The notes beneath the pieces were generated by a model. The model did not search any database. It was not told where the DNA came from and worked only from the letters and a program-made list of their open reading frames with translations. Positions 1-10,641 of a stretch of 64,000 nt of DNA are shown here, piece by piece. Within the stretch, counting starts at the first letter, position 1. The number at the start of each line of letters is the position of its first letter. Source of the stretch: Azorinus chamasolen (lineage: Eukaryota > Mollusca > Bivalvia > Cardiida > Solecurtidae); contig OY755252.1 in the NCBI GenBank assembly GCA_963576725.1, positions 28,081,895 through 28,145,894 on the forward strand, in the 5' to 3' direction. Made by a program: the position numbers and the translations under genes.

Positions 1-908
1 AAAGCAAAAGAAGAAATGCATAGTAAAATGGCATGGGGTCATAGTACTATATCATATATTGACAACCCCCCCCCCCCCCCCCCCCACACACACACACAAA
101 CACACACTGGTGGGTGTATTTTTGTAAACGATTTCATAAACACGTGAATATTATTTCAAGCAGATTTTGTGAGTATCTATACATATAGCCTTTAAATGAA
201 CAGCCGCGTATATAACAATCGCAGTTCAAAGCAGCATGCCACTTTCCTGATCCCAAAATTATTCGTACACAAAAGAAATTGAAAATAGATTCTACTAATT
301 TTATTATCATCAGATTTACTTCAGAGTGTCATCATGTTTATTTACTAGAAGTTTAATATTTTAAATCGTTTCACTGTTTCATCAAACTTATCGATTTTTC
401 GTGTTTAACAAACTTATAATATCCTACGAATTTATTGAGAGTTGCTTTCTAGAGCGGATGAAGACTGAGCAAAAGTTTTGGAAATCGATGCTGACAATAG
501 ACTGTTTCAAATAGTTGAAACCATCAATAAAAATGAAACTATGCTGAACACAGGACAATGAGACCAGTGTTTAATATTTGCGACATCGGACAAATATGAC
601 ATTGGCGCCTCCAAACACACTTGAAATTAACATAAATTATATCATCGACACCACATTCTCTTGTATACTCACACTAGTGCGAGTATTGTATAGAGCGTGT
701 TATTGACCATTTCACTTTATACAAAGTCCATTTATTAATTCGATTCAAACTGAAGCTAACAAATATAGAATTTTTCATCGACTCTTCCTTCGCTGATCTC
801 TAACGATAAACGACTAGATAATTTGTGAATCGTATGTGGGTTTTATTCTCTAAAACTAAAACCGAATTGACTGAACTTAACCTTAATTTAGTCCAAATTT
901 TCTAGATT
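1..908. other. AT-rich segment without recognisable gene
   Basis: Apart from a simple repeat at 66-107, I see no open frame of useful length, no palindromic MITE core and no RNA gene here. It is plain AT-rich sequence leading up to the tandem-core element that starts near 909. Confidence 0.5.
66..107. repeat. poly-C / CA microsatellite
   Basis: A run of about 20 C is followed directly by about 11 CA dinucleotides with one interruption. Homopolymer length is the kind of thing assemblies get wrong. Confidence 0.95.
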
Positions 909-1009
909 AAATGAAACAAGAGGGTCAGAATGGCCCTGACATCGCTCACCAGGCACAGAGGAGGAGATGTTCAAAGTTTTCACTATATGTTTCTAGAGAA
1001 AACAAGCCA

Positions 1010-2935
1010 CCCCTGGGGCGGGCCAATTTTGATCCAAGGGGCATAATTTATACAACTTTTGTAGAGGACCTAAACATGATGCTATGTGCCAAATATGAAA
1101 GCTGAGAACCATCCATTTTCTGAGGAAAATATTTTCAAATTTGACACTATATGTTTCTATTACGAACTGACTACCCCTGGGGCGGGGCCAATTTTGACAC
1201 CGGGGGCATACTTTATATAACTCTTGTAGAGGACCTGAACATGATGTTATGTGTCAAATGTGAAAGCTGAGAACCTTCCAGTTTCTGAGGAGAAGATTTT
1301 CAAAGTTGTTACTATATGTTTCTATTGAGACATGGCTACCCCTGGGGCATAATTTATATAACTTTTGTAGAGGACCTGAATATGATCCTATGTTCCAAAT
1401 ATGAAAGCTAAGAACCCTGTAGATTTAGAGGAGAAGTTTTTCAAAGTTTTCACTATATGTTTCTATTGAAAACTGTCCACCCCTGGGGCGGGGTCAATTT
1501 TGACCCCAGGGGCATAATGTATATAACTTTTGTAGAGGACCTGAACATGATTCTATGTGCCAAATATGAAAGTTGAGAACCTTTCAGTTTCAGAGAAGAA
1601 TATATTCAAAGTTTTACCATATATTTCTATTGAAAACTGGCTACCCCTAGGGCGGGGCCAATTTTGATCCCAGGGGCAGAATTTATAAAAAAAATTGTAG
1701 AGGACCTGAACATGATGCTATGTGCCAAATATGAAAGCTGAGAACCCTCCAGTTTCAGAGGAGAAGCTTTTCAAAGTTTCACTATATGTTTCTTTTGAAA
1801 ACTGACCACCCCTGGGGCGGGGACAATTTTGACCCAAGGGGCATAATTTATATAACTTTTGTAGAGGACCTGAACATGATGCTATGTGCCAAATATGAAA
1901 GCTGAGAACCCTGTAGATTCAGAAGAAAAGATTTTCAAAGTTGTCACTATATGTTTCTATTCAAAACTGGCTACCCCTGGGGCGGGGCAAATTTTGACCC
2001 CAGGGGCATAATTTATATAACATTTGTAGAGGATCTGAACATGATGCTATGAGCCAAATATGAAAGCTGAGAACCCAGTAGATTCAGAGGAGAAGATTTT
2101 CAAAGTTGTCACTTTATGTTCTATTCAAAACTGGCTACCCCTGGGGCGGGGCCAATTTTGACCCCAGGGGCATAATTTATATAACTTTTGTAGAGGACCT
2201 GAACATGATGCTATGTGCCGAATATGAAAGCTGAGAACCCAGTAGATTCAGAGGAGAAATTTTTCAAAGTTGTCACTTTATTTTCTATTCAAAACTGGCT
2301 ACCCCCTGGGGCGGGGCCAATTTTGACCCCAGGGGCATAATTTATATAACTTTTATAGAGGACCTGAACATGATGCTATGTGCCAAATATGAAAGCTGAG
2401 AACCCTGTAGATTCAGAAGAAAAGATTTTCAAAGTTGTCACTATATGTTTCTATTCAAAACTGGCTACCCCTGGGGCGGGGCAAATTTTGACCCCAGGGG
2501 CATAATTTATATAACTTTTGTAGAGGATCTGAACATGATGCTATGAGCCAAATATGAAAGCTGAGAACGCTGTAGATTCAGAGGAGAAGATTTTCAAAGT
2601 TGTCACTTTATTTTCTATTCAAAACTGGCTACCCCTGGGGCGGGGCCAATTTTGACCCCAGGGGCATAATTTATATAACTTTTGTAGAGGACCTGAACAT
2701 GATGCTATGTGCCGAATATGAAAGCTGAGAACCCTGTAGATTCAGAGGAGAAATTTTTCAAAGTTTTACTATATATTTCAATAGAAAACAAGGCACCCCT
2801 GGGGCGGGGCCAATTTTAACCCCAGGAGCAAAATTTATATAACTTTTGTAGAGGACCTAAAGATGGTGCTATGTACCAAAGATGAAAGCTGAGAACCCTG
2901 TAGATTCAGAGGAGAAGATTTTTAAAGGTTCAAAT
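1010..2935. repeat. 164-165 bp tandem repeat, 12 copies
   Basis: Landmark CCCCTGGGG starts near 1010, 1174, 1339, 1480, 1644, 1809, 1974, 2138, 2303, 2468, 2632 and 2796. Spacing is 164-165 bp except one 141-bp unit (1339-1479) that lost the segment after CCCCTGGGGC. Shared parts of each unit include GTAGAGGACCTGAACATGAT and AAATATGAAAGCTGAGAACC. The units at 1974-2138 and 2468-2632 share variants (GAGGATCTGAAC, ATGAGCCAAA), which suggests block duplication. Confidence 0.95.
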
Positions 2936-2940
2936 TGTTG

Positions 2941-3003
2941 ACGCCCGACGACGGACGACGCACGACACACGACGGACGACGCACGACGACGGACGACGGA
3001 CAT
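2941..3003. repeat. GAC/ACG-rich low-complexity stretch
   Basis: Irregular repeats of GACGACGGACGACGCACGAC occupy the segment between the tandem core and the right terminus. The second tandem-core element near 60.4 kb ends in a similar stretch, so this looks like a structural feature of such elements. Confidence 0.85.
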
Positions 3004-3057
3004 CAAGTGATCACAAAAGCTCACACTGAGCACAAAAGTGCCCTGGTGAGCTAAAAA

Positions 3058-3885
3058 GGAGTAAACAATTTTTCGTAAATGAATACCACATAGAAATCGA
3101 ATATATTGTTATTGATCGGTAGTTTCTGATTCGAAAAAAACAACAACAACAGTAATTACGTGTGAGAGTACGTTAAAGAATATAATCAATGTTTTATTTC
3201 CCCTCTCAATATATAATTTAAATTTTGTTTACATCTGGATTCGAAGTGAGTGTACCGTATCCTAACAAAAGAAAGACTACAAAGTGAAAATTCATTTTCA
3301 CGAGATGCTTGAAAGTTGTATTTTAGGACTTATTATAGGATAGATCCTAAAGAAATCGCTACCAGTCATCACGTTTTATCGGTGGCTATATCAAGGTGTC
3401 AACCATTGTTAACCCAACAAATATCTATTGGTCAGTCTAGTACTAACGTTGTATCTTCCTTATTTGTCATTCTTGAAATGAAAGTGCAATATTAAAGGGA
3501 AAAGTCTATAAAACAAATCATTGCAATTTTATCTATATAATTAGATTACTTAAGCTATATAATACTTGGGCGACATAATATATTTAATATGCATCAATGA
3601 ACCTTTAGGAGACATATTTACAATACTTGGGCGACATATATCAAATGTGCATCAAAGATCGTACCTTTACATGAACAAGGTAGTCATTTACCTTTAGGCG
3701 ACACCGAAATTGTGTATATCTTTTATTATCCAATAAACTGGTAAAAAAGTTAACTCTAATTGATAATTAACTGACAATTCAACCAGAAAAGTACTTAAAG
3801 TGCAAAAAAATGCTTGTATTCAAAACATATCATCATGTCGTCTAAAGGTTGCATTTTATAGCATGATCCCCGAAGGTCGGATTCG

Positions 3886-3960
<75 letters not shown>

Positions 3961-4164
3961 CTACAGTCCCTGAATAATATTGATGCAGAATAATTATGCA
4001 TTTTCGATCTTTTATTCAGGACAAAAACAATGGAATTATATTTAAACAAAACAAATATTGTTTCTTGTAAATTTATGTAAATAATAGTCTGCATACGAAA
4101 TAGTTTAAAGGGAATTGACAGCTGCACGTGATACGAGTATCATCTACAAACAATATCGATATTA
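3058..4164. other. non-coding segment with small direct duplication
   Basis: No gene is supported. A roughly 65-bp block with AATACTTGGGCGACATA occurs twice near 3564 and 3622 with partly matching flanks (ATGCATCAA and GTGCATCAA). An AT microsatellite lies at 3890-3959. The 110-codon minus frame over 3795-4127 mostly reads that microsatellite as alternating Ile/Tyr and is not a gene. Confidence 0.6.
3890..3959. repeat. (AT)n microsatellite, about 35 repeats
   Basis: An uninterrupted AT run of about 70 nt. It is self-complementary and can extrude a cruciform. Confidence 0.98.
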
Positions 4165-4404
4165 TCCCTTTACTCCATAAAACGCCTTTCTACGCCTTTC
4201 CAAATAGAGTAGACCCAGATCAGACGGCTCCTATAGGAGCCGTCTGATCTGGGTCTGCTCTATTTGCCTTATAATAGATATGACTCTATACTTTCTGCCA
4301 CGGTCAAATATTCCTGTGTCAATGTGTGCTACTATAACAAATTAATCTATTTAATATTCATGACGTCAGTATCTCTTATATGAATAATCATGGAGGAAAG
4401 GGTT
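4165..4404 (-). mobile_element. MITE family A
   Basis: Termini CCCTTTACTCC and GGAGGAAAGGGTT are inverted copies of each other. The palindrome with core GGCTCCTATAGGAGCC lies near the left end (about 4203-4270). The arm TTAATATTCATGACGTCA lies at the right, so relative to other copies it is reversed. Confidence 0.75.
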
Positions 4405-4505
4405 ATGACGTAGGGCCATTATCCGGCCGAGATTGAAGCATTCCATCCTTATCCTGATAAACGTGACGTCAGTAGCATCTCCATACAGTGTCGAGATTAA
4501 AGTAT

Positions 4506-4727
4506 TTAATCCTTTACGCCTTGAATATGTATGAAAGAAATAATGACATCATGAATATTAACTAAATATCATTGCTAAAATACATGTAGAACATGGACAA
4601 ATGAATTTCTGGCCATGGCAGAAACTGTAGAATCATAGCTGAATATTATCATAAGCAAGCAATGCAAACCATGATCAGACAACTCCTTGGTCTCTTCTGT
4701 TTGCAAATGCGTAGAAAAAATTGTATG
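4506..4727 (+). mobile_element. MITE family A, diverged
   Basis: Starts TTAATCCTTTACGCC and has the arm GAAATAATGACATCATGAAT. A decayed palindrome (AAACCATGATCAGACAACTC) sits at the right, ending at TTTGCAAATGCG. It abuts the next copy, which lies in the opposite orientation. Confidence 0.6.
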
Positions 4728-4983
4728 TAATCCTTTACTCCAGAAATACGCTTTCCTACGTCTTTGCAAACAGAGTAGACCCAGATCAGACGGCACCTAC
4801 ATGTATATGAGCCGTCTGATCATGGTCTACTTTGTTTGCTAATGGTACGATATAGCCATTTATATGATTATTCAGTGTCTACCATGGGCAAAGTGTCCTG
4901 TGTCCATGTGCTAAAAATTAATCTAATTTATATTTATGATGTCATTATTTCTTACATGAATATTCATGAAGGTAAAAGGTTAA
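4728..4983 (-). mobile_element. MITE family A
   Basis: Runs from TAATCCTTTACTCC to GGTAAAAGGTTAA. The core palindrome (about 4768-4840) is slightly expanded in its loop by ACATGTATATGA. Confidence 0.7.
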
Positions 4984-4996
4984 CTATATTGAAACC

Positions 4997-5205
4997 TACA
5001 GTGAAACCTCTCTATAACAGCCACTAAATTGTGTCAATTAGATGGTATTTAGGGCAGGTGGCTGCTTAAAGCAAGATGAAAGTAAAACAGAACGCTCCTA
5101 TAGGAGCGTTCTGTTTTACTTTCACCTTGCTTTAAGCAGCCAACTGCCTTTAACACAAACTACCTGATGTAATTTAGTGGGCGTTATAGAGCGTTTTTTA
5201 TTGTA
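4997..5205. mobile_element. MITE family E
   Basis: Begins TACAGTGAAACCTCTC and ends GGGCGTTATAGAGCG. The central palindrome runs about 5058-5142 around AACGCTCCTATAGGAGCGTT. The ends match pogo-type MITE ends. The right terminus has lost the usual TTTTACTGTA. Confidence 0.8.
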
Positions 5206-5720
5206 ATATAATCTAGAACGAGACGAGACGCCGAGTCATCTGGATCCAAGCTATTTGCAAATGTAAGCCATGTTGCTCTTACCGGTTGAAGAATCAGCGT
5301 CGCTTCTGATTGTTGTCGCTCTGTGGTTTCTGTAAATGTTATGTGTATGACACCCTACTCTAGGGAGATTGACTTTTATTGGACATAGACTCGATAATAA
5401 GTTGTGAGACAACCTACACATTTTTACAAAATACTTTTTTCCAATTATGCTGACAAAGTGAAAGAAAAGGTACCGAAGGTGATTTACTTTTTTGTCGCTG
5501 GGGAACTCAATAAAACTATGAACAGAGAAAAACTATTTTTTGTTTTGTTTGCGTCGCGCGGGAAATCTTACTTACGCAATACATGGCTACAGTAAAAACT
5601 GTAGCAACATTTTCTGTATGCATATTTATGATAACGTCATGAATATGGATGTTTTATAATAACATGTGAACACAGGACGTTTTTGTTATGACCGTCACTG
5701 TATAATCCAGTATATTCCAT
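5206..5720. other. non-coding; half palindrome of family D
   Basis: At about 5222-5270, GAGACGCCGAGTCATCTGG and GGATCCAAGCTATTTGC are one arm of a D core whose partner arm is missing. The frame at 5404-5595 matches nothing I recognise. Nothing else is visible. Confidence 0.5.
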
Positions 5721-5727
5721 TTCATAA

Positions 5728-5802
5728 GCAAACACAGTAGATCCTGATCAGACGGTTCCTATAGGAGCCGTCTGATCTGGGTCTACTCTGTTTGCAAAGG
5801 TC
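5728..5802. mobile_element. family A core palindrome
   Basis: Arms of about 33 nt run from AAGCAAACACAGTAGATCC to TCTACTCTGTTTGCAAA around CCTATAGG. The outer parts of the element are not clear. Confidence 0.7.
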
Positions 5803-6039
5803 TATGTAGATTGTGTTTAGCGAGAGTCTACATTGGGTAGATGGTAAGTTAATATAGGTCAGAAGTATTGAAGAAAGCTAATAATTTTCATGTTCCATGA
5901 ATAAACGGTCAGCATACATGTACACCTTCAATTGTTAATGTTTATGTAAATAATAATAGCAACATCTATTAGCAGAGGTGTTATAATTGCATACATGTAT
6001 GTACATAAAGATGCTTTGGATCAGGCACAAACTGTAGAA

Positions 6040-6125
6040 TCATATATATATTATACCAAAAACCAAACAGAGCAGACCCTGAACAGAGGCTCCTATAGGA
6101 CGTGGGTTTACTCTGCTTGGTTATG
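6040..6125. mobile_element. decayed family A core
   Basis: CCAAACAGAGCAGACCC is followed by a shortened, mismatched right arm ending TTTACTCTGCTTGG. Confidence 0.5.
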
Positions 6126-6279
6126 AGCTTTCTTCAATACTTCTTACCTATATTAATTTACCATCTATCTAATTTACAGACCCAATGTAGACTCTTGCTT
6201 AACACTTTCTACATAGACACTCCCTAATTGCTTATCCTACCTACTGCTATATCTGAAAATTCATATTAACCATTTACTA

Positions 6280-6505
6280 TATAGATGCGCCTTTAACCAC
6301 CTTTGCAAACAAAGTAGACCCAGATCAGACGACTCCTGTAGGATATGTCTGATCAGGGACTGCTTTGTGTGATTATGACATACACATAATATAGATGTGA
6401 TTCTGCAGAAGCTGCAATGACCAAAATGTACCGTGTTCACATAACAATTATAATTATAATTAATATTAACGATATAATTATTTCTTACACGAATATTCAT
6501 GGAGT
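6280..6505 (-). mobile_element. MITE family A, diverged
   Basis: Palindrome arms AAAGTAGACCCAGATCAGAC and GTCTGATCAGGGACTGCTTT are followed by the family arm TTATTTCTTACACGAATATT and a GGAGTAAAGG end. Confidence 0.65.
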
Positions 6506-6747
6506 AAAGGAACTAAGTACATAACATTCAAAACGTAGCCGGTTTCTTATGTAAATATAAGTTATGCTGTCTTCTTGCACTCTGAGTGTCAACACGATTG
6601 GATGCTAATGAGACGTAGAGGATCTTACATGAGTGTTCATTACAAATTGCTTTTACTAAAGCTCGTGTCATATTCATTATAGGAAAGGAGTTTCAAGAGA
6701 ACAATTTGCACTGAACACGAATGGCAGATTCTTTTTATCACATAACC

Positions 6748-6999
6748 TTAACCCTTTACCCAATAGCCTGTTTCTAGTTTTGAAGACATATGACCACTTA
6801 AAGCAGGTTGAAAGTAAAGCAGAATGCGCCTTAAGGCGCATTCTGCTTTACTTTCAGCCTGCTTTAAGCTACCATCTACTAGGACATAGAAAATATTTAT
6901 TATGCAATATGTTCATGACTGTATGAATTTGAACCATTTTCTTCAGCGGAGGAATAAATCAAACACGCGAAAAGCCGCTTCTATCAGGTAAAGGGTTAA
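6748..6999. mobile_element. MITE family N (TTAA ends, E/K-type core)
   Basis: Ends are TTAACCCTTTACC and GGTAAAGGGTTAA, a 13-nt perfect inverted repeat including TTAA. The central palindrome, about 6797-6868, has arms with AAAGCAGGTTGAAAGTAAAG around GCGCCTTAAGGCGC. That core resembles families E and K, which have TACAG ends, not the TTAA families. Either an E/K core was captured or one element sits inside another. Confidence 0.8.
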
Positions 7000-7568
7000 A
7001 CATGCCGTAGAAAATGAAACAAGTTACAGCTGATGACTGTTTCGGTCATTGCTTACAAACAGCGTAGTACATGTAATATAACGGACGATGCGCATGGAAC
7101 GCTACGATTGGCTAACGCTTAAATGAGCGCTACCATCGGCTAACGATTTGCATAGAAATGCACTAGTGTATTTTCTCAATTTACGGCACTCTGTTACGGC
7201 ACTTCCACAAGGCAGAAAATGTGAAAAAAAAACCGAATTACTCAGCAATTTAGAATATGTCTTAATCTAAACAATTGCAAATATAAGCTCATGTTCCTCA
7301 CTAATATACTGGTGGTTGACATTATAGAAATTGTCTCTCCATGTTCGTGACATAAGTAGATTACTTTGTGACAGAAGCTGAGAAGTTCGTGACACAAGCA
7401 TAGTATTTCGTGTCAGGAACAGCTTAGAATAGAAAGCATTGTTCGTTTATGGATTATTATATAATCGTTCCTTTAACTTACTTGAAACATTGCTTTTTGT
7501 ATACAATATAAGCTTTGTAATCCAACACTGGTTTAGCTGAACACCCTCTAATTCGAACAGCAGTATCA
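7000..7568. other. no gene or element recognised
   Basis: The sequence is AT-rich with scattered short motifs such as GTTCGTGACA, repeated near 7342, 7385 and 7408. There is no palindrome, RNA gene or plausible coding frame. Confidence 0.4.
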
Positions 7569-7813
7569 TTTAACCATTCCCTGTTCTGTCCTATATTTAT
7601 CCCAGATCTCAATATCTACTGAATATTCATGGACAACATAGTTATAATGACATATGGAAGGTGGAACATTGAAGTCAATGTAAGAACTAATGAAACAAAT
7701 TGATCATATTCCATTAGCAAACAAAGCAGACCCTGGTCATATGGCTTCCATAGAAGCCGTCTGATCTGGATGCACTATGTTTGCAGATGCTAAAAGGCAT
7801 TTATATGAAGGAA
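7569..7813 (+). mobile_element. MITE family A
   Basis: TTAACCATTCCCTGTTCTG start; arm CTACTGAATATTCATGGACA; core with GCTTCCATAGAAGCC at about 7711-7785; end GAAGGAAAGTGCTAA. Confidence 0.75.
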
Positions 7814-7829
7814 AGTGCTAAGACAGATG

Positions 7830-7975
7830 CCAGCTGAAGGCAGGATGAAAGTCGTGCCGGAAACTCCTATTGGAGCTTTCTGCATGACCTTCGCCTTATA
7901 TTAATTAAACAGCCACCTGCCTAAAAAAGCATAATTCTTCTTTACTTAATCTTCGGATCAGCGAGGTTTTACTTT
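7830..7975. mobile_element. F/K-type MITE relic
   Basis: GGCAGGATGAAAGTCGTGCC and the palindromic AACTCCTATTGGAGCTT match the F core. TACTTTTTATC at the right may be a damaged terminus. Confidence 0.5.
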
Positions 7976-8254
7976 TTATCAGTTTTTGTCACATTTACTA
8001 TAAGCATGGTGCAATATCGTGATAACCTACACTTCAAGAGACCGTGCGACGCTCTTCGCCCCATTGTGACATTCTGGCCCTGATTTCCGATTCTTAAAAG
8101 AGTCAGTTTTAAGACTATAAGCGGGCAAACACTTTTCTCGCTAGTGTCATTCGTAAGTAGTCATGCTATTCGGCCAGTGTTCGTAATAAAATAGCCGAGG
8201 TGTTCCACGTGCGCGTGTCATACGTGAAATAGTAGTTAATTTCTGTAATATGCA

Positions 8255-8325
8255 TGTTGGTCTAGTGGTCCAGAGGTTTCTTTAGTAGCTATTCGGCGGT
8301 GTCAGGTAGGTTCGGAAAAGTCGTA
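8255..8325 (+). other. degenerate tRNA-like (SINE-like) segment
   Basis: TTGGTCTAGTGGTCCAGAGG fits a Pol III A box and GGTAGGTTCGG gives a poor B box 45 nt downstream. Stems do not pair as in a tRNA, so it is at best an old SINE head. Confidence 0.3.
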
Positions 8326-8507
8326 TGCATTAGTTATGTAATACAGTTACTTTACTTAGGTGATTTGTGCCGATGAACTACGCATTATCTGGTTTGCAAA
8401 ATATTAGACTAATTATTCATCCAGACAGACAAAAAAAGAGAAAATAATGACAACAAAATGAAACAATATCTAACGTTTCTTTACACTTTTCATTTCACTA
8501 CAGAGGT

Positions 8508-8925
8508 CCAGATAAGATGCTTATAGTTAACCCTTCGCTTGCTATTCACGTCAATATACCTACCTGTAAATAGTGAAGACCCAGATGAGACAGCTCCTGC
8601 AGGAGCTGTCTCATCAGGGTCTGCACTATTTACAAATTGATTGTGCAACCTGTGCAATCCACAGCAGTGATTGCACAGCGAAATACTTGTACACAGTGAA
8701 GATATATGTAAGTATACCACAAGGCATGGGTAAAGAAGGAGAAATGTATTTTAAAATTCAGCAAGCGAAGGGCTAAGCATTTTGAAGAATATCTCCTTTA
8801 TTTCTCCACCAAATTCTACACTGTGTCCAATCTTTAGAATCGTGTCGACGAGACGATTCTAACAACTGGCCACAGTATAGGATTTGGTGGAAAAATGACG
8901 ATTTTAGTACACATATTTTTCTGTG
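8508..8925. mobile_element. MITE family C interrupted by family H
   Basis: The C terminus CCAGATAAGATGC (8508-8520) is cut off from the C palindrome (about 8797-8900; arms CCACCAAATTCTACACTG and GGATTTGGTGG) by an H element. Rejoining across the H insertion gives the normal C order, so H inserted into C. Confidence 0.65.
8527..8776 (+). mobile_element. MITE family H
   Basis: Runs from TTAACCCTTCGCTTGCTATT to AGCAAGCGAAGGGCTAA. The core palindrome at about 8567-8637 centres on GAGCTCCTGCAGGAGCTG-like arms (AGACAGCTCC / GGAGCTGTCT). Two 67-76 codon frames here are only readings of the palindrome. Confidence 0.85.
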
Positions 8926-9044
8926 GCTCTTGTTTCTCAAAATTGAACATGTATATGTGTTCCTGATTCTGCGACCGAATGTTGCATGTAGACCGTCAAT
9001 ATTGCTGCCTCCGCACTGTTTCCGAGGTGCTTTATGTTGAAATC

Positions 9045-9116
9045 CCCGAGGTGTTCCGAATGTAGTGGTTAGAATAATCGCATAAGTCTTCTGCTTAAGG
9101 ACGGGGTTAAGACCCA
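9045..9116 (+). other. degenerate tRNA-like segment
   Basis: TGTAGTGGTTAGAATAATCG resembles an A box. GGGGTTAAGACCC sits where a B box would be, but with two mismatches to GGTTCGAATCC. Probable SINE relic. Confidence 0.25.
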
Positions 9117-9227
9117 GACAACATTATTGTAAAGTGTTCTGGAGAAGATAACTATTTAATTCGTCTGATCCGCAATACGGTAGAGTCTCGCTGAAGCAAT
9201 CGCATAATTAAGCAACACGGGATTCTC

Positions 9228-9453
9228 TTAACTCATTCCCTCCTAAGCTATTTTTAGACAGCTTATTTCAATGACTCTACCGAAAAGGGTTATTAACTAT
9301 AGCAAAGGAGTATTTTAGAATTCTGTAGTTTTGAAACCATTGTGATAAATGGAGCATTTGCTCCATAGGAGCAAATGCTCTATTTATCTAAATGGTTTCA
9401 AAAATGACTTTTAAAGATGCACCTACACGCGTCAGTAGGAGAGAATGGGTTAA
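9228..9453 (+). mobile_element. MITE family B
   Basis: TTAACTCATTCCCTCCTAAG start and GAGAGAATGGGTTAA end. The core is AAATGGAGCATTTGCTCC and its complement (about 9334-9404). Inner arm motif ACCGAAAAGGGTTATTAACT. Confidence 0.85.
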
Positions 9454-9570
9454 AGCAGGTGGTTGCTTAATGCAGGGCAAACTTAACGCAGGAAGCTCCA
9501 ATAGGAGCTTTCTGCATCACATTTTTCCTACATAAAGCTACCGCATTTTTAATAAATCTAGACTTAGACT
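9454..9570. mobile_element. K-type MITE, partial
   Basis: AGCAGGTGGTTGCTTAATGC, then the palindrome GAAGCTCCAATAGGAGCTTT, then AAAGCTACCGC. It abuts the right end of the B element. Confidence 0.55.
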
Positions 9571-9608
9571 TCTTTTTAATGGCCGATTCTTAGAAACCTT
9601 ACTGTATA

Positions 9609-9801
9609 ATACAGTATAACCTCTCTATAACGGACACTAAATTGTGTTAATTAGTTGGTATTTATGGCATATGGCTGCTTAAAGCAAGGTGAACGTAAAA
9701 CAGAACACTCCTATACTTTCATCTTGCTTTAAGCAGCCACATGCCTTCAACACAAACGACTTGATGTAATTTAGTGGCCGTTATAGAGAGGTATTACTGT
9801 A
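9609..9801. mobile_element. MITE family E with shortened core
   Basis: TACAGTATAACCTCTCTATA to GTTATAGAGAGGTATTACTG. The palindrome is partly deleted: after AACACTCCTATA the right arm resumes at CTTTCATCTTGC. Confidence 0.8.
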
Positions 9802-10019
9802 ATTCGTTATTGACTGACTTCAGCAAAACGACTCCATATATATTCCGATAAAAGGACACGGGTCAGTCATTGCGTCCGTTATAAGACATCTGTGTAGGTT
9901 TAAAGCTATATAGAGAATACTGCATATTCTGACAAATGAAACGGTACAGGGACTGTCCAAACGCTGTGTTAGACACGTTGGCTTCCTTCTAAAAGGAAGA
10001 CAAGGGGAGGCATGTAGCA

Positions 10020-10232
10020 GGTTTTTTAGACCCAACCTCGTTGAATAAATCTACCGAGAAGGAGAATTTACTAGAAAGAGGAAACGTTTAGAATTGTGTA
10101 GTTGTGAAACCATTGTGGTAATCAATAGAGCATAATGAGAGCATCCTATGGAACAAAAGCTCTATGTATCACAATGGTTTCAAAAGTGACTTTTACGAAA
10201 GCGTCAAGGCGTCAATGTAAGGAATTGGGTTA
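10020..10232 (+). mobile_element. MITE family B, left end lost
   Basis: Inner arm CTCGTTGAATAAATCTACCG, diverged core around 10123-10185, right arm AAAGTGACTTTTACG and end GGAATTGGGTTA. Confidence 0.7.
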
Positions 10233-10346
10233 GTGCAAAACAAACATAATGCAGTAAGGTTTCTTCATAACGTTTGCTCTGCATTAACCTACCGCTAAGT
10301 AGCAGTATTTATATCGCCCTGCATCAAGCTCCTGCATTAAGCTCTG
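10233..10346. mobile_element. K-type relic
   Basis: AATGCAGTAAGGTTTCTTC and GCATTAACCTACCGC flank a damaged palindrome. CTGCATTAAGC at the right recurs in K elements. Confidence 0.4.
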
Positions 10347-10641
10347 TCTGTCTGTAACCCTCGGGTTCACTGTATGCACATATTTTGAGATGTCGTTGTA
10401 AAACGATTTTATTGGACCTTGCAATTGACGTGTATCGCCATGAAATCACTTCACGTTTTCTCCAGATATACATGTAGAAGTACATGTAGACGTATGTGAA
10501 GTGGATAAACTGTCCTAAGTGGTGTTGTCAAACATAATTCACCCAGATTGGATGAGCTTTATGCATGACTTTCATCCTGCAATCGGTTACAGTAAAAACT
10601 CGATACTCGATCACCCTTATTGATCTTTAACAGGTGGCAGC
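10347..10641. other. no gene seen; possible F remnant
   Basis: GATGAGCTTTATGCATGACT and TTTCATCCTGCAATC near 10550-10590 resemble half an F core, followed by ACAGTAAAAACTCG. Nothing coding. Confidence 0.35.

Larger units (their letters stand above)
909..3057 (+). mobile_element. pearl/Helitron-like non-autonomous element with tandem core
   Basis: The left end carries AAACAAGAGGGTCAG and GCTCACCAGG; the right end carries AAGTGCCCTGGTGAGCTAAA. GCTCACCAGG and CCTGGTGAGC are therefore subterminal inverted repeats. Between them lie twelve tandem units and a GAC-rich stretch. This architecture (conserved flanks, about 160-bp tandem core, low-complexity stretch, no coding sequence) is that of the bivalve 'pearl' class and of Helitron-associated interspersed elements. 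The class assignment is from memory of the family; the layout is seen directly. A 64-codon frame at 911-1105 is simply the first unit read through. Confidence 0.7.

Noticed and set aside
3795..4127. 110-codon minus frame
   Set aside because: Its centre is the AT microsatellite read as Ile-Tyr; no domain or homologue recognised.
5058..5142. Palindromes as bacterial-type terminators
   Set aside because: They lie inside MITEs with conserved termini and there are no adjacent genes.
8490..8776. Short frames with GAVSSG or ELSHQGLH-type peptides seen at several places
   Set aside because: They are translations of the H and A palindromic cores in either direction.
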